Below are positions 44,100 through 54,200 of a stretch of 64,000 nucleotides of DNA, piece by piece. Each line of letters opens with the position of its first letter. Within the stretch, counting starts at the first letter, position 1. The stretch lies in NCBI GenBank assembly GCA_002077065.1, contig NAJO01000065.1:62001-126000 (forward strand), in the 5' to 3' direction. The notes beneath the pieces are model-generated. The model did no database searches. It worked only from the letters and a program-made list of their open reading frames with translations, and had not been told where the DNA came from. The position numbers and the translations under genes are program-made. The DNA is from Cryoendolithus antarcticus. Its lineage: Eukaryota > Ascomycota > Dothideomycetes > Cladosporiales > Cladosporiaceae.

Positions 44100-46427
44100 A
44101 TGGCACCCGAGGTCGCCAGCGACGGTGAGCCTCGTGACAAGGCTGCAGCGAAGCTCGAACGACAGCAGAAGCGTATCGAGCAAGCTGAAGCTGCTCGGGC
44201 GGCTCCGAAGCTGACTGCAAAGGCAAAGGCCAAAGCGTGGAAGCCATTCGACTTTGGCGGCGGTGAGGCTGCACCACAAGGTCCATCGCCGGTCGTCGAG
44301 ACCAGAGTCAATGTCTTCCGGCCTGCCTCATCGGCATCTCTGTCTCGTCCAGTTTCACGCATCTCACACGCCACTGGTGACTCTGATGGCCGAGAGTCCT
44401 CGCAGCTAGAGTCTGGTGACTTTCAATTCTTCACTGGACGCAGGACGCGCCGACAAGCTACTGACGAGTGGCCGGAACCTCAGCAGGCCACCGTCGAAGC
44501 GACGTTCAGTAAGCGTGAGATCTGCGATGCCTTTGGCAACGAGCTACCCGGCACCAGTTTCCTTGAGTGGAACCCTGGCACCATTCACGGCCAGCTGCAG
44601 TTCATCCAGCATCCTAACGGCGATGTGTACGCCCATCAGTGGCAAGCGTCACAATACGAGTGGAACAACATCGGCTCCTACTCCAATATCCGCAAGAAGG
44701 TCGAAGGCGGACTTGCTCGCGATCGCCTGTTGGGCGAGACCGCAATACAATCCTTACAACAGAACACACTCATCTACTTCCGCACCATTGCCAGACAGCG
44801 TGAAGCGACAGTGATGGGGCTTCCTTTTGGACAGAAAGAGATCGTGGCAGCCCTGCCTGACGTGCGACCGCCATCTGCGGCGCCTCCTGTGCCCAAAGCG
44901 CAGGTCCGCGCGGTTGAGATGCCCACTCCGCCACCCGCGCGCAAGCAAGATGCGATCGATGACAAGATTGGACAGATCACTGAAGCCAAGCATGATCCGA
45001 ACGTTCATCCAGTCGCCACGAGGATTGCATCTGGCACCGGATCCAACATCACTGAACAGCCACCGCCGTATTCTGCTCAGCGCACACCTTCCCATGCAAG
45101 CTACAATACACCGTCGTACACACCATACACCAACGACCCGTACTATCAAGCATCGTACGCTCAGCCTTATGGTGTTAATCCCAGCTATCTTCAACCCCTG
45201 CAGCACCCATCGTACTATCCTCAGCACACACAGCAGTGGGGTGCATCACCGACATACTATCAGCAGCCTATGCAGGCACTAAGCTACATGACTCCTGCGA
45301 CGTACCTGCCGCAGTCGAGCTACGCCCAGACTGGACTGGATGTTGAGATCCAGCGCATGCGAGCACATGCCAGCTCGCAGCAAAGCTCGCCCGCCACCGC
45401 CAGTCAAGGCTCCGCGCAACAGGCAAGCTTTCACATGACTGCGGCCGGTCCCAATCCTCGCCGATCCGACCATCATCACGCTTCATCATCATCACAGCCT
45501 CCATCGACGCCATACGAGCAGCGCACAGCAATGAGGGAGAGTATACTAAGGATGAGTGAGACGAGAGGGGAGCGCACTAAGAGCCTGGCTAACAGCCGCA
45601 CCGTCCTTCACGATCCATTCCTGGCACAACCGAAAAGTGCTGAGAGTACGCCCGCTGCTAAGCCGGTACCAGAACTACCTGTCACACCAGTGAAGGAGCC
45701 AGTCAAGCGTCAGAGAAGTCCCTCTGTGGTCACTACAGGTGGCGTCACCATGCCCGCACGTCCAGGTCGTCCGCATGCGAGGTCGGTCGCCGTACCTTCG
45801 ATCGCTCTCGCACCACGTTTGCCGGACACTGCATCAGTATTATCAGAGAATGATCTTCGCAACAGCAGCCCAGACCGCGAGTGGCAGCGCAAGCCAGCCG
45901 AGACCTATCACGTAGATGTTGCTCCTCTACTCGATCTCGAAGGTAGCAAAAAGTGGGATCCGTCTAACTTTAAGGAATGGTATTGGGACTACACTAAATT
46001 TGCACGCCATGAAGAGTTCTCCTACCGCCTCAATGCCTCCTCCAGTAACGTCACAACCAATGCAGCCCCGCGACTTGCGCCTATCGGACCGCCTCGCAAG
46101 GACTCCAAAGTACCCGGCAGTGGCGACGGCTACAACGAAAAATATACTCGTTTATGGATCCCTGTGCTGGAGACGTTGGCATCATACACTACAGGGCCGG
46201 AAGAGAAGCGTCGTGATTACTTCTCTCGCTGGGCGAAGGCGCCGGAGCACGCGATTGATCGCAGCGCGACAGGCAACCAGTCGTTCTGGGATAGTCCTGC
46301 TGATGATGCTTCGACCGGCATGGAAGCTGCATTGGGATCGTCGATGAGATTTGGCAGTGTAGACTGCGTTGCTGTGGGTGGCGTCCTGGATCACAGATTC
46401 GCGCCGGTGAGATATGGGACGGAGTAA
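44100..46427 (+). CDS. Large hypothetical protein with disordered Tyr/Gln-rich middle
   Basis: A single exon of 775 codons from the ATG at 44100; the frame is open a further 124 codons upstream to an ATG at 43728. The N-terminus is a basic coiled helix (AAAKLERQQKRIEQAEAARA). A conserved-looking block follows around residues 120-230, with WNPGTIHGQLQFIQHPNGDV and SQYEWNNIGSYSNIRKKVEG. A long Tyr/Pro/Gln-rich disordered region comes next, then a second folded block near the C-terminus (NFKEWYWDYTKFARHEEFSY, then YTRLWIPVLETLASY). I do not recognise the family. The architecture suggests an adaptor or RNA/protein-binding scaffold, but no function should be assumed. It is convergent with the M20 gene, with only about 95 bp between stops. 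Confidence 0.7.
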   Translation: MAPEVASDGEPRDKAAAKLERQQKRIEQAEAARAAPKLTAKAKAKAWKPFDFGGGEAAPQGPSPVVETRVNVFRPASSASLSRPVSRISHATGDSDGRESSQLESGDFQFFTGRRTRRQATDEWPEPQQATVEATFSKREICDAFGNELPGTSFLEWNPGTIHGQLQFIQHPNGDVYAHQWQASQYEWNNIGSYSNIRKKVEGGLARDRLLGETAIQSLQQNTLIYFRTIARQREATVMGLPFGQKEIVAALPDVRPPSAAPPVPKAQVRAVEMPTPPPARKQDAIDDKIGQITEAKHDPNVHPVATRIASGTGSNITEQPPPYSAQRTPSHASYNTPSYTPYTNDPYYQASYAQPYGVNPSYLQPLQHPSYYPQHTQQWGASPTYYQQPMQALSYMTPATYLPQSSYAQTGLDVEIQRMRAHASSQQSSPATASQGSAQQASFHMTAAGPNPRRSDHHHASSSSQPPSTPYEQRTAMRESILRMSETRGERTKSLANSRTVLHDPFLAQPKSAESTPAAKPVPELPVTPVKEPVKRQRSPSVVTTGGVTMPARPGRPHARSVAVPSIALAPRLPDTASVLSENDLRNSSPDREWQRKPAETYHVDVAPLLDLEGSKKWDPSNFKEWYWDYTKFARHEEFSYRLNASSSNVTTNAAPRLAPIGPPRKDSKVPGSGDGYNEKYTRLWIPVLETLASYTTGPEEKRRDYFSRWAKAPEHAIDRSATGNQSFWDSPADDASTGMEAALGSSMRFGSVDCVAVGGVLDHRFAPVRYGTE

Positions 46428-46521
46428 GATCGGAAGATGACACATCCAATGGCTTAGCTTCACTGTACACTACATACATACTCGCCAATATCAAGTTCAG
46501 GCTCATCTAGCCACCCCTCTC

Positions 46522-47811
46522 TCACCCCTCTTTCATCAACCACGTCAAAGCGCCCACTACGTACGCATCCGTCCCTACCTGCAGCGTAGGCTGTATCACA
46601 GGCGCGAACAGTCCACTGTGGTTGATTGGGATGTCTTCTCCCAATCTGCCATCCTTCTCTGCCTTGTCCCACACCTCATGACTCGTCCCACCGTACATCC
46701 AGAATGAGCACGGTTTGCCAACACTGGTACCCAGAATACTGAAATCCTCGCTCCCGCCCAGCTTGTCCATTACGGGCGTATACGCCTTCGCGTCTTTCGT
46801 GAAATGCGCCGTGAATGTCTCCTCCAGCTTAGCCGTGAGTGTCTCGTCATTGATCGTCAGCGGAAAGCTCCTCGTAGGAACAATAGTCGGTTCCTTGACC
46901 GCGTTCCCCGCCACAGCCTCAGCGTTCACGATCCGTCGAATACTAGCGAGGGTCCTCTTGCGCGTTTCCGGATTGATGGTCCTGACATCCACAGCTATCT
47001 TCGCATCGTCCGCGACTACATTCTCGGCATCACCAGCCTGAATAGAAGCGCACGTCACCACCGCGGTGTCCCAGGCGTCTGTCTCGCGGGACACGATGGT
47101 TTGTAGGCGCATTACTGTGCTGGCGGCCATAATCACGGGGTCTACGAGGCGGTGTGGCATCGATGCGTGGCCTCCTCTGCCGTGCAGCGTGATGCGCATG
47201 CTATCTGCTGAGCTTGCTACTAGACCACGGCGGGTGCCGATGACGCCGGAGCGGTTTGGCATGACGTGCCCGCCTAGGACGATATCGGGGATGGGGACGT
47301 TATGGCGTTTGGGGTCGTAGAGACCGTCGTCGACCATCGCTTGGGCACCTGTGCCGCGCTCTTCGGCGGGTTGAAAAATCAGGAGCAGTGTCCCGGACCA
47401 GGATGCTTTGCAGGCTACAAGCGTCTCGGCTGCGGCGAGGAGGGACGTGACGTGGAAGTCGTGGCCGCAGGCGTGCATGACGGGTTTCTCTACGCCGTCG
47501 GCATCTTTCATGCGGACTGCGGAGGCGTAGGGCAGGTTTGTGCGTTCGAGGACTGGGAGGGCGTCTGTGTCGGCGCGGAGCAGGACTGTGTGACCGGAGC
47601 CATTGGAGAGTAGGGCGGCGAGGCCGTGGCCGCCGATGTGTTCGCGGATGTCGAAGTCTGTGGAGAGCGTCTTGAGTTCGGAGACGATGCGTGAGGCTGT
47701 TTGAGATTCTTGGTCGGAGAGCTCGGGGTGGGAATGGAAATGCTTGTAGAGGGACTCGTATTTGGCTTGGTTTGGACGGTGCTTATTGACGAGGGAGGAG
47801 ATGGCGGACAT
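46522..47811 (-). CDS. M20 family amidohydrolase (M20D, hippurate/IAA-amino-acid hydrolase type)
   Basis: A single exon of 429 codons. Metal-binding motifs typical of M20D are all visible: LRADTDALPV, MHACGHDFHVTSLLAAAETL, FQPAEERGTGAQAMVDDG, GRGGHASMPH in the lid domain, and GGSEDFSIL. The start MSAISSLVNKHRPNQAKY, then YKHFHSHPELSDQE, is the usual beginning of cytosolic members, with no signal peptide. Reaction by family: hydrolysis of an amide bond in N-acyl amino acids (hippurate, indole-3-acetyl-amino acids or similar) with two divalent metals. The substrate cannot be predicted from the sequence. It is the only clear peptidase-like metabolic enzyme of the region and has no pathway neighbours. 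Confidence 0.92.
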   Translation of the reverse strand: MSAISSLVNKHRPNQAKYESLYKHFHSHPELSDQESQTASRIVSELKTLSTDFDIREHIGGHGLAALLSNGSGHTVLLRADTDALPVLERTNLPYASAVRMKDADGVEKPVMHACGHDFHVTSLLAAAETLVACKASWSGTLLLIFQPAEERGTGAQAMVDDGLYDPKRHNVPIPDIVLGGHVMPNRSGVIGTRRGLVASSADSMRITLHGRGGHASMPHRLVDPVIMAASTVMRLQTIVSRETDAWDTAVVTCASIQAGDAENVVADDAKIAVDVRTINPETRKRTLASIRRIVNAEAVAGNAVKEPTIVPTRSFPLTINDETLTAKLEETFTAHFTKDAKAYTPVMDKLGGSEDFSILGTSVGKPCSFWMYGGTSHEVWDKAEKDGRLGEDIPINHSGLFAPVIQPTLQVGTDAYVVGALTWLMKEG

Positions 47812-48018
47812 GGTGGCGGATCGATTGGCGTGGATGTGATAGCACGAATGGTATAGAGGATAACGAGTATTAGAATTAGCTGCCTACCTGGTGCAGAAAT
47901 ATACCGTGACGTCGTGCTAGATGCTCGACGTACAGGGCGTGTCCTGCGGAGTCGCTGCGTGGAGCTCAAGCTTGAGCTCCGCACTCGATCGGCAAAGGTG
48001 GGTAAAGCGGCAAAGCTC

Positions 48019-49377
48019 TCAGCCCTCAGGCTCCCACGACCTCCTGAACTCGAGCAAGTCACGTTGCCCAAAGAACTCACCCACTACAGTCAAGATCATG
48101 TCCAGTGTCGCCAAAGTATGCTCCGTGTCATCGACCTCACCTGTCGGTTGCGCTATGTCAGCCTCTGCTTGCTCCGAATCAACGGCCGTTACATCGGATT
48201 CGAGATTCACGCCAGCCTCATCATCCGCATACCGCTCCTGTGCTGCTACTTCTTCGAGTTGCATCGCGGCTGCTGCATTGACGAAAGACAGCTGCACGAT
48301 CACGGCCTTCTTACCCAGTTCTCGAAGCAACGACACTTGATCGCCGTCCATGGTGCCCACGTCATCAAGTCGCGCAAATAGTGCCATCACCCATGCGCCT
48401 GCATTCCGCGTGATATGTTTTCGCTGGCCAAGGCAGTGTGTATCGATCAGTTCCAGCATCGCGAAGATTGTGTCGTTGGACATTGCAATCAGTTGACCTG
48501 GAGATGGCGCTGTTTTGCGTACAGCATTGATGCATGCTACGTATGCTTTGTTGCCATCCTTCGGGTCGAGCGCTGATGGTGAGTCTTTGATATCAGTCGT
48601 AGAGGTGGTGTCGGGGGCTTCATGCAATCGTGCCCGTACTTTCTTGAATCGATGTGATAGCGCATTCGTGTATGCCTCCATCGGCGAGACCGCCGCTTTG
48701 AGTGGCGGTTGAGGTCGCATGACAGGTCGCGCAATGTAGCAGTCATCTTCGAAGTAGCCTCGACTGTCGCCCTCTTCATAGATGTCTGCATCCTCGTCGG
48801 TGTAGGGAGCCCTGAGCACAAGCGGTATGCTCTGTCTCTCCTGCCTGACCGCTTTGAGATATGCCATTGCTTCTGCTACTTCGCTCTCGCCTCCATCTTC
48901 AGGCTCATTGTCCCATTGGAATGCCAGTGAACCGATGGCAGGCACCTGATTGGTAGACGCGTTCTTGCCTGGCTTGCCGGACGCTTGTATGGCCTGCTCG
49001 TCCTCGGGAGTCACATTCACGTCCTCCTCGCGAGATACTCCAGCAATCTCATTGTCGCCGTGACTGTCCATCACCAACGCCGCCGGATCGTACTCATCGT
49101 CATCCTCCGGCAACTCTTCACCAGCGTTCCACTCTGCAGGGCCTCCGTCCGCCTGGGTCTGGGCGCTCGTAAACTTATCATCACTCAATGACCTTGAGCG
49201 TGCTCCAGCAATTGTGGACGATGTGCTCTTCACTGCTCTCGGATCTACACAGGGAGCAGGATCCAGCACTTGGGTCTCCTCCTCCGAGTCGTAGCTGAGC
49301 AGTATGCGCTTGTTCGGGTTATAGCCAGCATTAGGGCCTGCCTTTGGCCTGTCGCGTTCCCGTGGTCGCTTGCCCAT
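48019..49377 (-). CDS. Gemin2/SIP1-like spliceosomal snRNP assembly protein
   Basis: A single exon of 452 codons from the ATG at 49377 (MGKRPRERDRPKAGPN), chosen over an upstream in-frame ATG at 49470. Acidic disordered stretches precede a conserved core. It includes AEAMAYLKAVRQERQSIPLV, GYFEDDCYIARP, NAGAWVMALFARLDDVGTMD, and QVSLLRELGKKAVIVQLSFV. These fit the SIP1/Gemin2 family (fungal Brr1 relatives). The end, LDMILTVVGEFFGQRDLLEF, is also family-like. Family role: holding Sm proteins during snRNP core assembly, in cytoplasm and nucleus. The protein is longer than human GEMIN2 (about 280 aa) because of the N-terminal acidic region, as in other filamentous fungi. The call rests on motif memory and would benefit from an HMM search. 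Confidence 0.75.
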   Translation of the reverse strand: MGKRPRERDRPKAGPNAGYNPNKRILLSYDSEEETQVLDPAPCVDPRAVKSTSSTIAGARSRSLSDDKFTSAQTQADGGPAEWNAGEELPEDDDEYDPAALVMDSHGDNEIAGVSREEDVNVTPEDEQAIQASGKPGKNASTNQVPAIGSLAFQWDNEPEDGGESEVAEAMAYLKAVRQERQSIPLVLRAPYTDEDADIYEEGDSRGYFEDDCYIARPVMRPQPPLKAAVSPMEAYTNALSHRFKKVRARLHEAPDTTSTTDIKDSPSALDPKDGNKAYVACINAVRKTAPSPGQLIAMSNDTIFAMLELIDTHCLGQRKHITRNAGAWVMALFARLDDVGTMDGDQVSLLRELGKKAVIVQLSFVNAAAAMQLEEVAAQERYADDEAGVNLESDVTAVDSEQAEADIAQPTGEVDDTEHTLATLDMILTVVGEFFGQRDLLEFRRSWEPEG

Positions 49378-50084
49378 GGCGTGATGTCGATGTGGGTACG
49401 AGGATTGGTTAACATGTGGAGGTGCTATATGTACTTTGAGATCGGGACCTCGATGACTCGGGGAAGGCACGGGGAGCTTGTCCGCGAAGGGTAGGGTCAG
49501 GGTTACGCAAGATTAACCACACCTTGGGTTTAAGCAACGCAATGTTGATGTCTCTCAGCAACATCAATGCAGTCATAAGCCGCCAAGCTGAAGCGGCCAA
49601 ATAGCAGAATGGTTACTGGGCTAAAATATTTGCAGGTTTGATGGGGGCCAGGTCTCGAGGTAAGCTGTCAATATCGATTTGTTCGGTTCAGGAGTGGAGG
49701 CCGACGAGGATGACCACGCACACTTTTATTGTCGAGTTCAGCTTCTGGTCCATCACACGACCTTTCCTGAATTCACACATCTCTGCTCAGTTTGAGGCAC
49801 GGGCAGAGGTGAGGTCGACAGCGCCAGCCGGAGAGACGTGGGCTTTGGCTGTAAGCAACTGCCTAAGGCGTGCTTGTAGGAGCCCAGCGAGTTTGCTGCG
49901 TCTTCTACCATCACAGTCCATTTCCATCATCATGTCTACAACCCGAAGCCTCAGACACGCTGCCTGCACCCTCCCGACTCGGGATCCTACTCCCAGGATC
50001 CGCCTTTAGACTACTCAGTACAGCATCCCCTTTCGAAGGGCACCGAAACCGATCAAAGCATGCCCTGTCTATGGACTCGACAGC
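49378..50084. other. Intergenic, no gene seen
   Basis: About 700 bp between the Gemin2-like start and the end of the broken helical-domain gene. A 123-codon plus-strand frame (49638-50009) has no recognisable domain. Confidence 0.5.
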
Positions 50085-50959
50085 TCAGAAAATGCCAATT
50101 TGGTTCTTACCGCCACTCTTCGCAGTCATCTTGCCAGCCTCAATACGAGCTTCCTTTAGCTTGTCTATCACATCTTTGGACACTCCAGCGGCATTCGAAG
50201 AACCGGCACCTTCCGCATAGACGTCTTTCAATTCAACTTTCACAATGGCGAGCTGTTTCAGGTCATCGCTGGCCACAGCGCAGTTCGCCAGCAGGAGTTG
50301 GTGAGCTGCCATCTCGCCATTAACCTGTTGGAGCTGCAAGTCACGATCATCGTCGTACTCTTCTTGGTTCTGCTTTCCAAGCTCGGCCGCAAGTAGCGGG
50401 GCCCTCTCTTGTTGCTGTTGAGCCTCGCGAGATATGGATTCGATATTCTGCTGTAGCTATTCTGCCTGAGCTTTCTCTACAACCTCTGAGGCTGAACCCA
50501 TCTCTACCAAGAAATACCTGATTGTGTCAACGCAGATTTGAGATCCGAGTCTTGAAGTTGCTTACAAGCTCGCCGTGCTAACGGCCAATGTAATCGTGCT
50601 CCTAGCCGCAGAGATGTCGGCGAGATACCTTTCAATGCGAGCCTCGTGACGCACCACTCTCCACTTTGCGCGAAGGGACTTCATGTCACCTTTCATCTCG
50701 CCGTTCAACTCCTTGCACGACTTCCCGCATTGTTCCAGGGAGTCCTTCAGACCCAGTTGCAGAATCTTGGCCTTGACGCCATCACTGGCGGGCTTCAAGA
50801 AGTCCAGTCCATCCGCACATCTCATCAACGCAGTTAAATCACTCTTAATGTCAGCAACCTTGCCTTCGGCCGCTTGAATTGCCTGACAGAAGTCGCAGAC
50901 TGCTTGACGGCGACGTCCGTTATGCCGATCGCGGCAGCGGCAATCTCAAGTCCGGACAT
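50085..50959 (-). pseudogene. Broken gene for NLR-type N-terminal helical domain protein
   Basis: The start MSGLEIAAAAIGITDVAVK resembles the first helix of fungal STAND/NLR N-terminal (Helo-like) domains. At about 50900 the frame must shift by one base to continue as AVCDFCQAIQAAEGKVADIK, then LMRCADGLDFLKPAS. A probable intron (about 50516-50569) leads to YFLVEMGSASEVVEKAQAE. An in-frame TAG at 50457-50459 then cuts the frame, which otherwise continues as LQQNIESISREAQQQQERAP down to the stop at 50085. The encoded protein would be almost entirely alpha-helical with coiled-coil character. There is no NTPase domain. The two lesions, if real, make it a pseudogene. It stands head-to-head with the NACHT-HET gene, and the two may be parts of one rearranged immune-receptor locus. 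The domain assignment is tentative. Confidence 0.5.
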
Positions 50960-51276
50960 CGCGATAGGATAATGGTGCTGAAGCAGGCCGCTTTACGTCG
51001 ACTCCGTTCAAAAACGTGGCAGGATCATCACCATATCGTCAATGTATGCTATTAACACGATCTGAGGAACAGTTGCCCTCGGTGATGCTTCTACTGCAGG
51101 CATGCCGTGTCCGCACCACCTCCGCAGCCTGATGTCCAATTGGAGCTGCAGGAGACGCTGCACGCCCATTGCACACCATCTTCCTTCGGACCCTTCGAGA
51201 CTACACTTGATGCGATCGAGGGCGAGCTAACACCTCTTCAATTGCATAATCCGGTTACAGAACCATCGACACCAGT

Positions 51277-54200
51277 ATGTTCGCCCTGGTGGCGTGGACG
51301 CTGCTCATCGCCATACTGCTTGTTCCGGCTCTGTATTTTCTTTCTTTCGGGCGATGGCCGACCGCAGTAGTGTATCTCGAACAGGGCGTTGCACCTGTCT
51401 GGAGAGCTGCACTTGGTCGCGCCCCTCGCGTGCCTGATGGCATAAGTCTGAATGTCACAATAGGGGATCTCGACACTCGCGATGGCAGCAATGTCCAAAT
51501 TGGCATATTCGGACTTATGGGAAGCGATAGTAAGTTCGGTCTGAGCCATGTAGCGCGCTCGAGCTGACAATTGCAGGCGACAACCGGCGAGCGATCCAGA
51601 AATGGATAGCGCCGTGGCTGTCTGAGTCCGAAGGATCATTGTCGCAAGGGAAGATCTGGGAGCAGCGTCGTGAGGCCTCGAGGGGCAAAAGCGGCACTTG
51701 GTTCACTGGCAGCGGTCTTCAAGATTGGCTAGACAATGGTTCCGACTGCTTGTGGCTGTATGGCGAGAGTCAGTCGACTATCCTGAAACGCGGGCCCGAA
51801 CGACAAGACTAATCGACATTCGCAGTGGGTTGCGGAAAAAGCATGCTCAGGTCAGTCTGAAAATGAATTTCCAGCGATAATCTCAACTGCTGACCTCGCA
51901 GCTCGCTTATAACTTCGGAGCTCTATCTTCAGGCAGTGACCGGGAAGATCTTACTCGCATTCACCTTCTTTGCATGGGACTTGACATACACACACTCGAA
52001 AACTTTCGTAGCACGAACACTCCTCGCACTTCTGAGCTCGATCGATCCTCTACTGAAGGAGATCAAAGATGCTTACGAGAAAGTCAATTCATTCGAGACT
52101 GTTGATGCTTTGATCTTGATACAGCAGATTCTCGCTCGCCCAGCTGCCAAAAGCTCGGCTGGACGAGTGACAGATCTGGTACTCATCGTGGATGCTATCG
52201 ATGAGATTCCCTCCACTGGTGTTCGGCTGCAAGCGCTAGCAATGTTGAAGACTTTGTGTACACTGGCCCGCTCCTCTGCGAATTACCGCCTCCGAGTCAT
52301 CTTGACCTCCAGATACGACAAAGACGTTAGAGCTATCTGCACTCATGAATCGGGCTGGACCCGCCAGAACATACCTGAGAGCAGGATCAAAGAGGACATT
52401 AATCTCGTTCTGGAGGCGCGGATGCGCGAGAATCCCAGCTTGCAGGGCCTCGTCTCTCAAGAGAGATTTTCGTTGGCAGACAAGATCGTCCACAAGTCCG
52501 GCTTCTCGTGAGTGGACCAACAGTACCGGGCAAGGGGAAAGATACTGACTGTCGGCAGGTTTAGACTGGCTAGCATGTATATGGATGCGCTGCTGGACTC
52601 CGATCTCAGTGTCCTCAAAGAGGCTCAAGTGACGTTAATCCTTGATGACCTCCCTGGCGACCTGTTCGTCTATTACGATCGTATTCTGGCTCGAATCCAG
52701 ACACGAGAGGTAAGAGACGACATCATGTCAGCGCTGCGGTTGCTGTTGTTCGCAGCAGAGCCGCTCACTGTGGAGCAACTTGTGGCCTCATGTGCTACGA
52801 TACGCTTTCAAGGGCGCGACCGGCCCTTGTACAATCCGGGCCTTGCGCTAGAGGCCACGGATCTCGTCCGGTTACTCAATGGACTTGTTGAGCCTGCATA
52901 CAGTGATGACATCAAAGCCAAGCTTGCGCTCGACACTAACATGAGCGTTAGGATGAAGCACTTCTCCGTGGTGGAGTGGCTGAGATCTTCTAGCACTGAT
53001 TTGACTCGTCTCGAATTCTTCCACGGTCCAGCTCCCCAAAGGCACATAACTCTGCAATGTTTCGCTTATCTGGTGTACTGCCATGAAAATGCTGCAATCA
53101 TGCTATCCAATAGTGACCCGCGCAGGGACGGTTCGGAGCAATTGCCATTTGCTCGTTATGCCGCGGCTAACTGGTTTCTGCATGCAGCTGCATATCTCCA
53201 GGCGGACGACACCTCAGGCTCGTCTTTAAACCAAGCAAGGAATTCAGCTGGGTCAGAAGACTCCGAGGACGCCGATCATGGCCTGACGAGACCCACTGCC
53301 TTCGCACTTCGTATTTCCACCGCCATTCTGGCACCAGCATTGTGCAATTACAAGGAATCACGTGGCATACAGATTCGCCTCGAGAAACTGGCGGAGTCTC
53401 TCCTTGATGCTGGGAGGGTGAAAACGCTATTTGGCAGTATACTCAAGTATGGAGCTAGGACACACCCCGACAACACCAGCGTGGAAGACGGGCCCGACCG
53501 AGTGCCCCTTTTCTCTGTACCGCTGTACCATCCGATCAGTCTATATCCCAACACGACTCGGTTTGTGGTCAAGGAAGTGGTAGCGTTAAGCATTGGTAGC
53601 CAATGGCCTGCGGTCGTAGGGGCGATACGCTCGACGCGCATGATCTCTGGACGCCTGGTGGCCGAGTCTCTGGACAACGATCCAAAATATATAGCGCTGA
53701 CATATGCTTGGTCATATGGTCGAAGATCTGAAAGCCTACGCGTGAACGACCAAGTCTTGTGGACACAAGAACACCTTTCCCAGTGGGTGGATTACTGGAA
53801 AGAGGACGAGCGACTTGAATTGCCGGTATGGATCGATGTAATATCGATAGACATGACGGAGCTCGGCGAACGGACACAACATATTCAATTGATGGGGCGA
53901 ATCTACAGTCAAGCCGCCAAGGTAATAGTCTGGCTTGGAAAGGGGACAGAAATCGATTGGCACAATATCAATGCTGCAAATGGATACGCCGCGATCTTAC
54001 GGCAACGTACTACTGGTACACTGTCGAACGAACCAAGATCGGCGTATTCCAAGCTGAGAGAGCTTCGGCTTAATTTCAAGAGCATCACCATCATCTTGAA
54101 AGCTCCCTTGTTTCGGAACCTGTTCATTTACCAAGAGATCGCACTTGCGCGGGTTGCGATTTTCCAGTGTGGACCTGCTCTCATGTCTTTAGACGACCTC

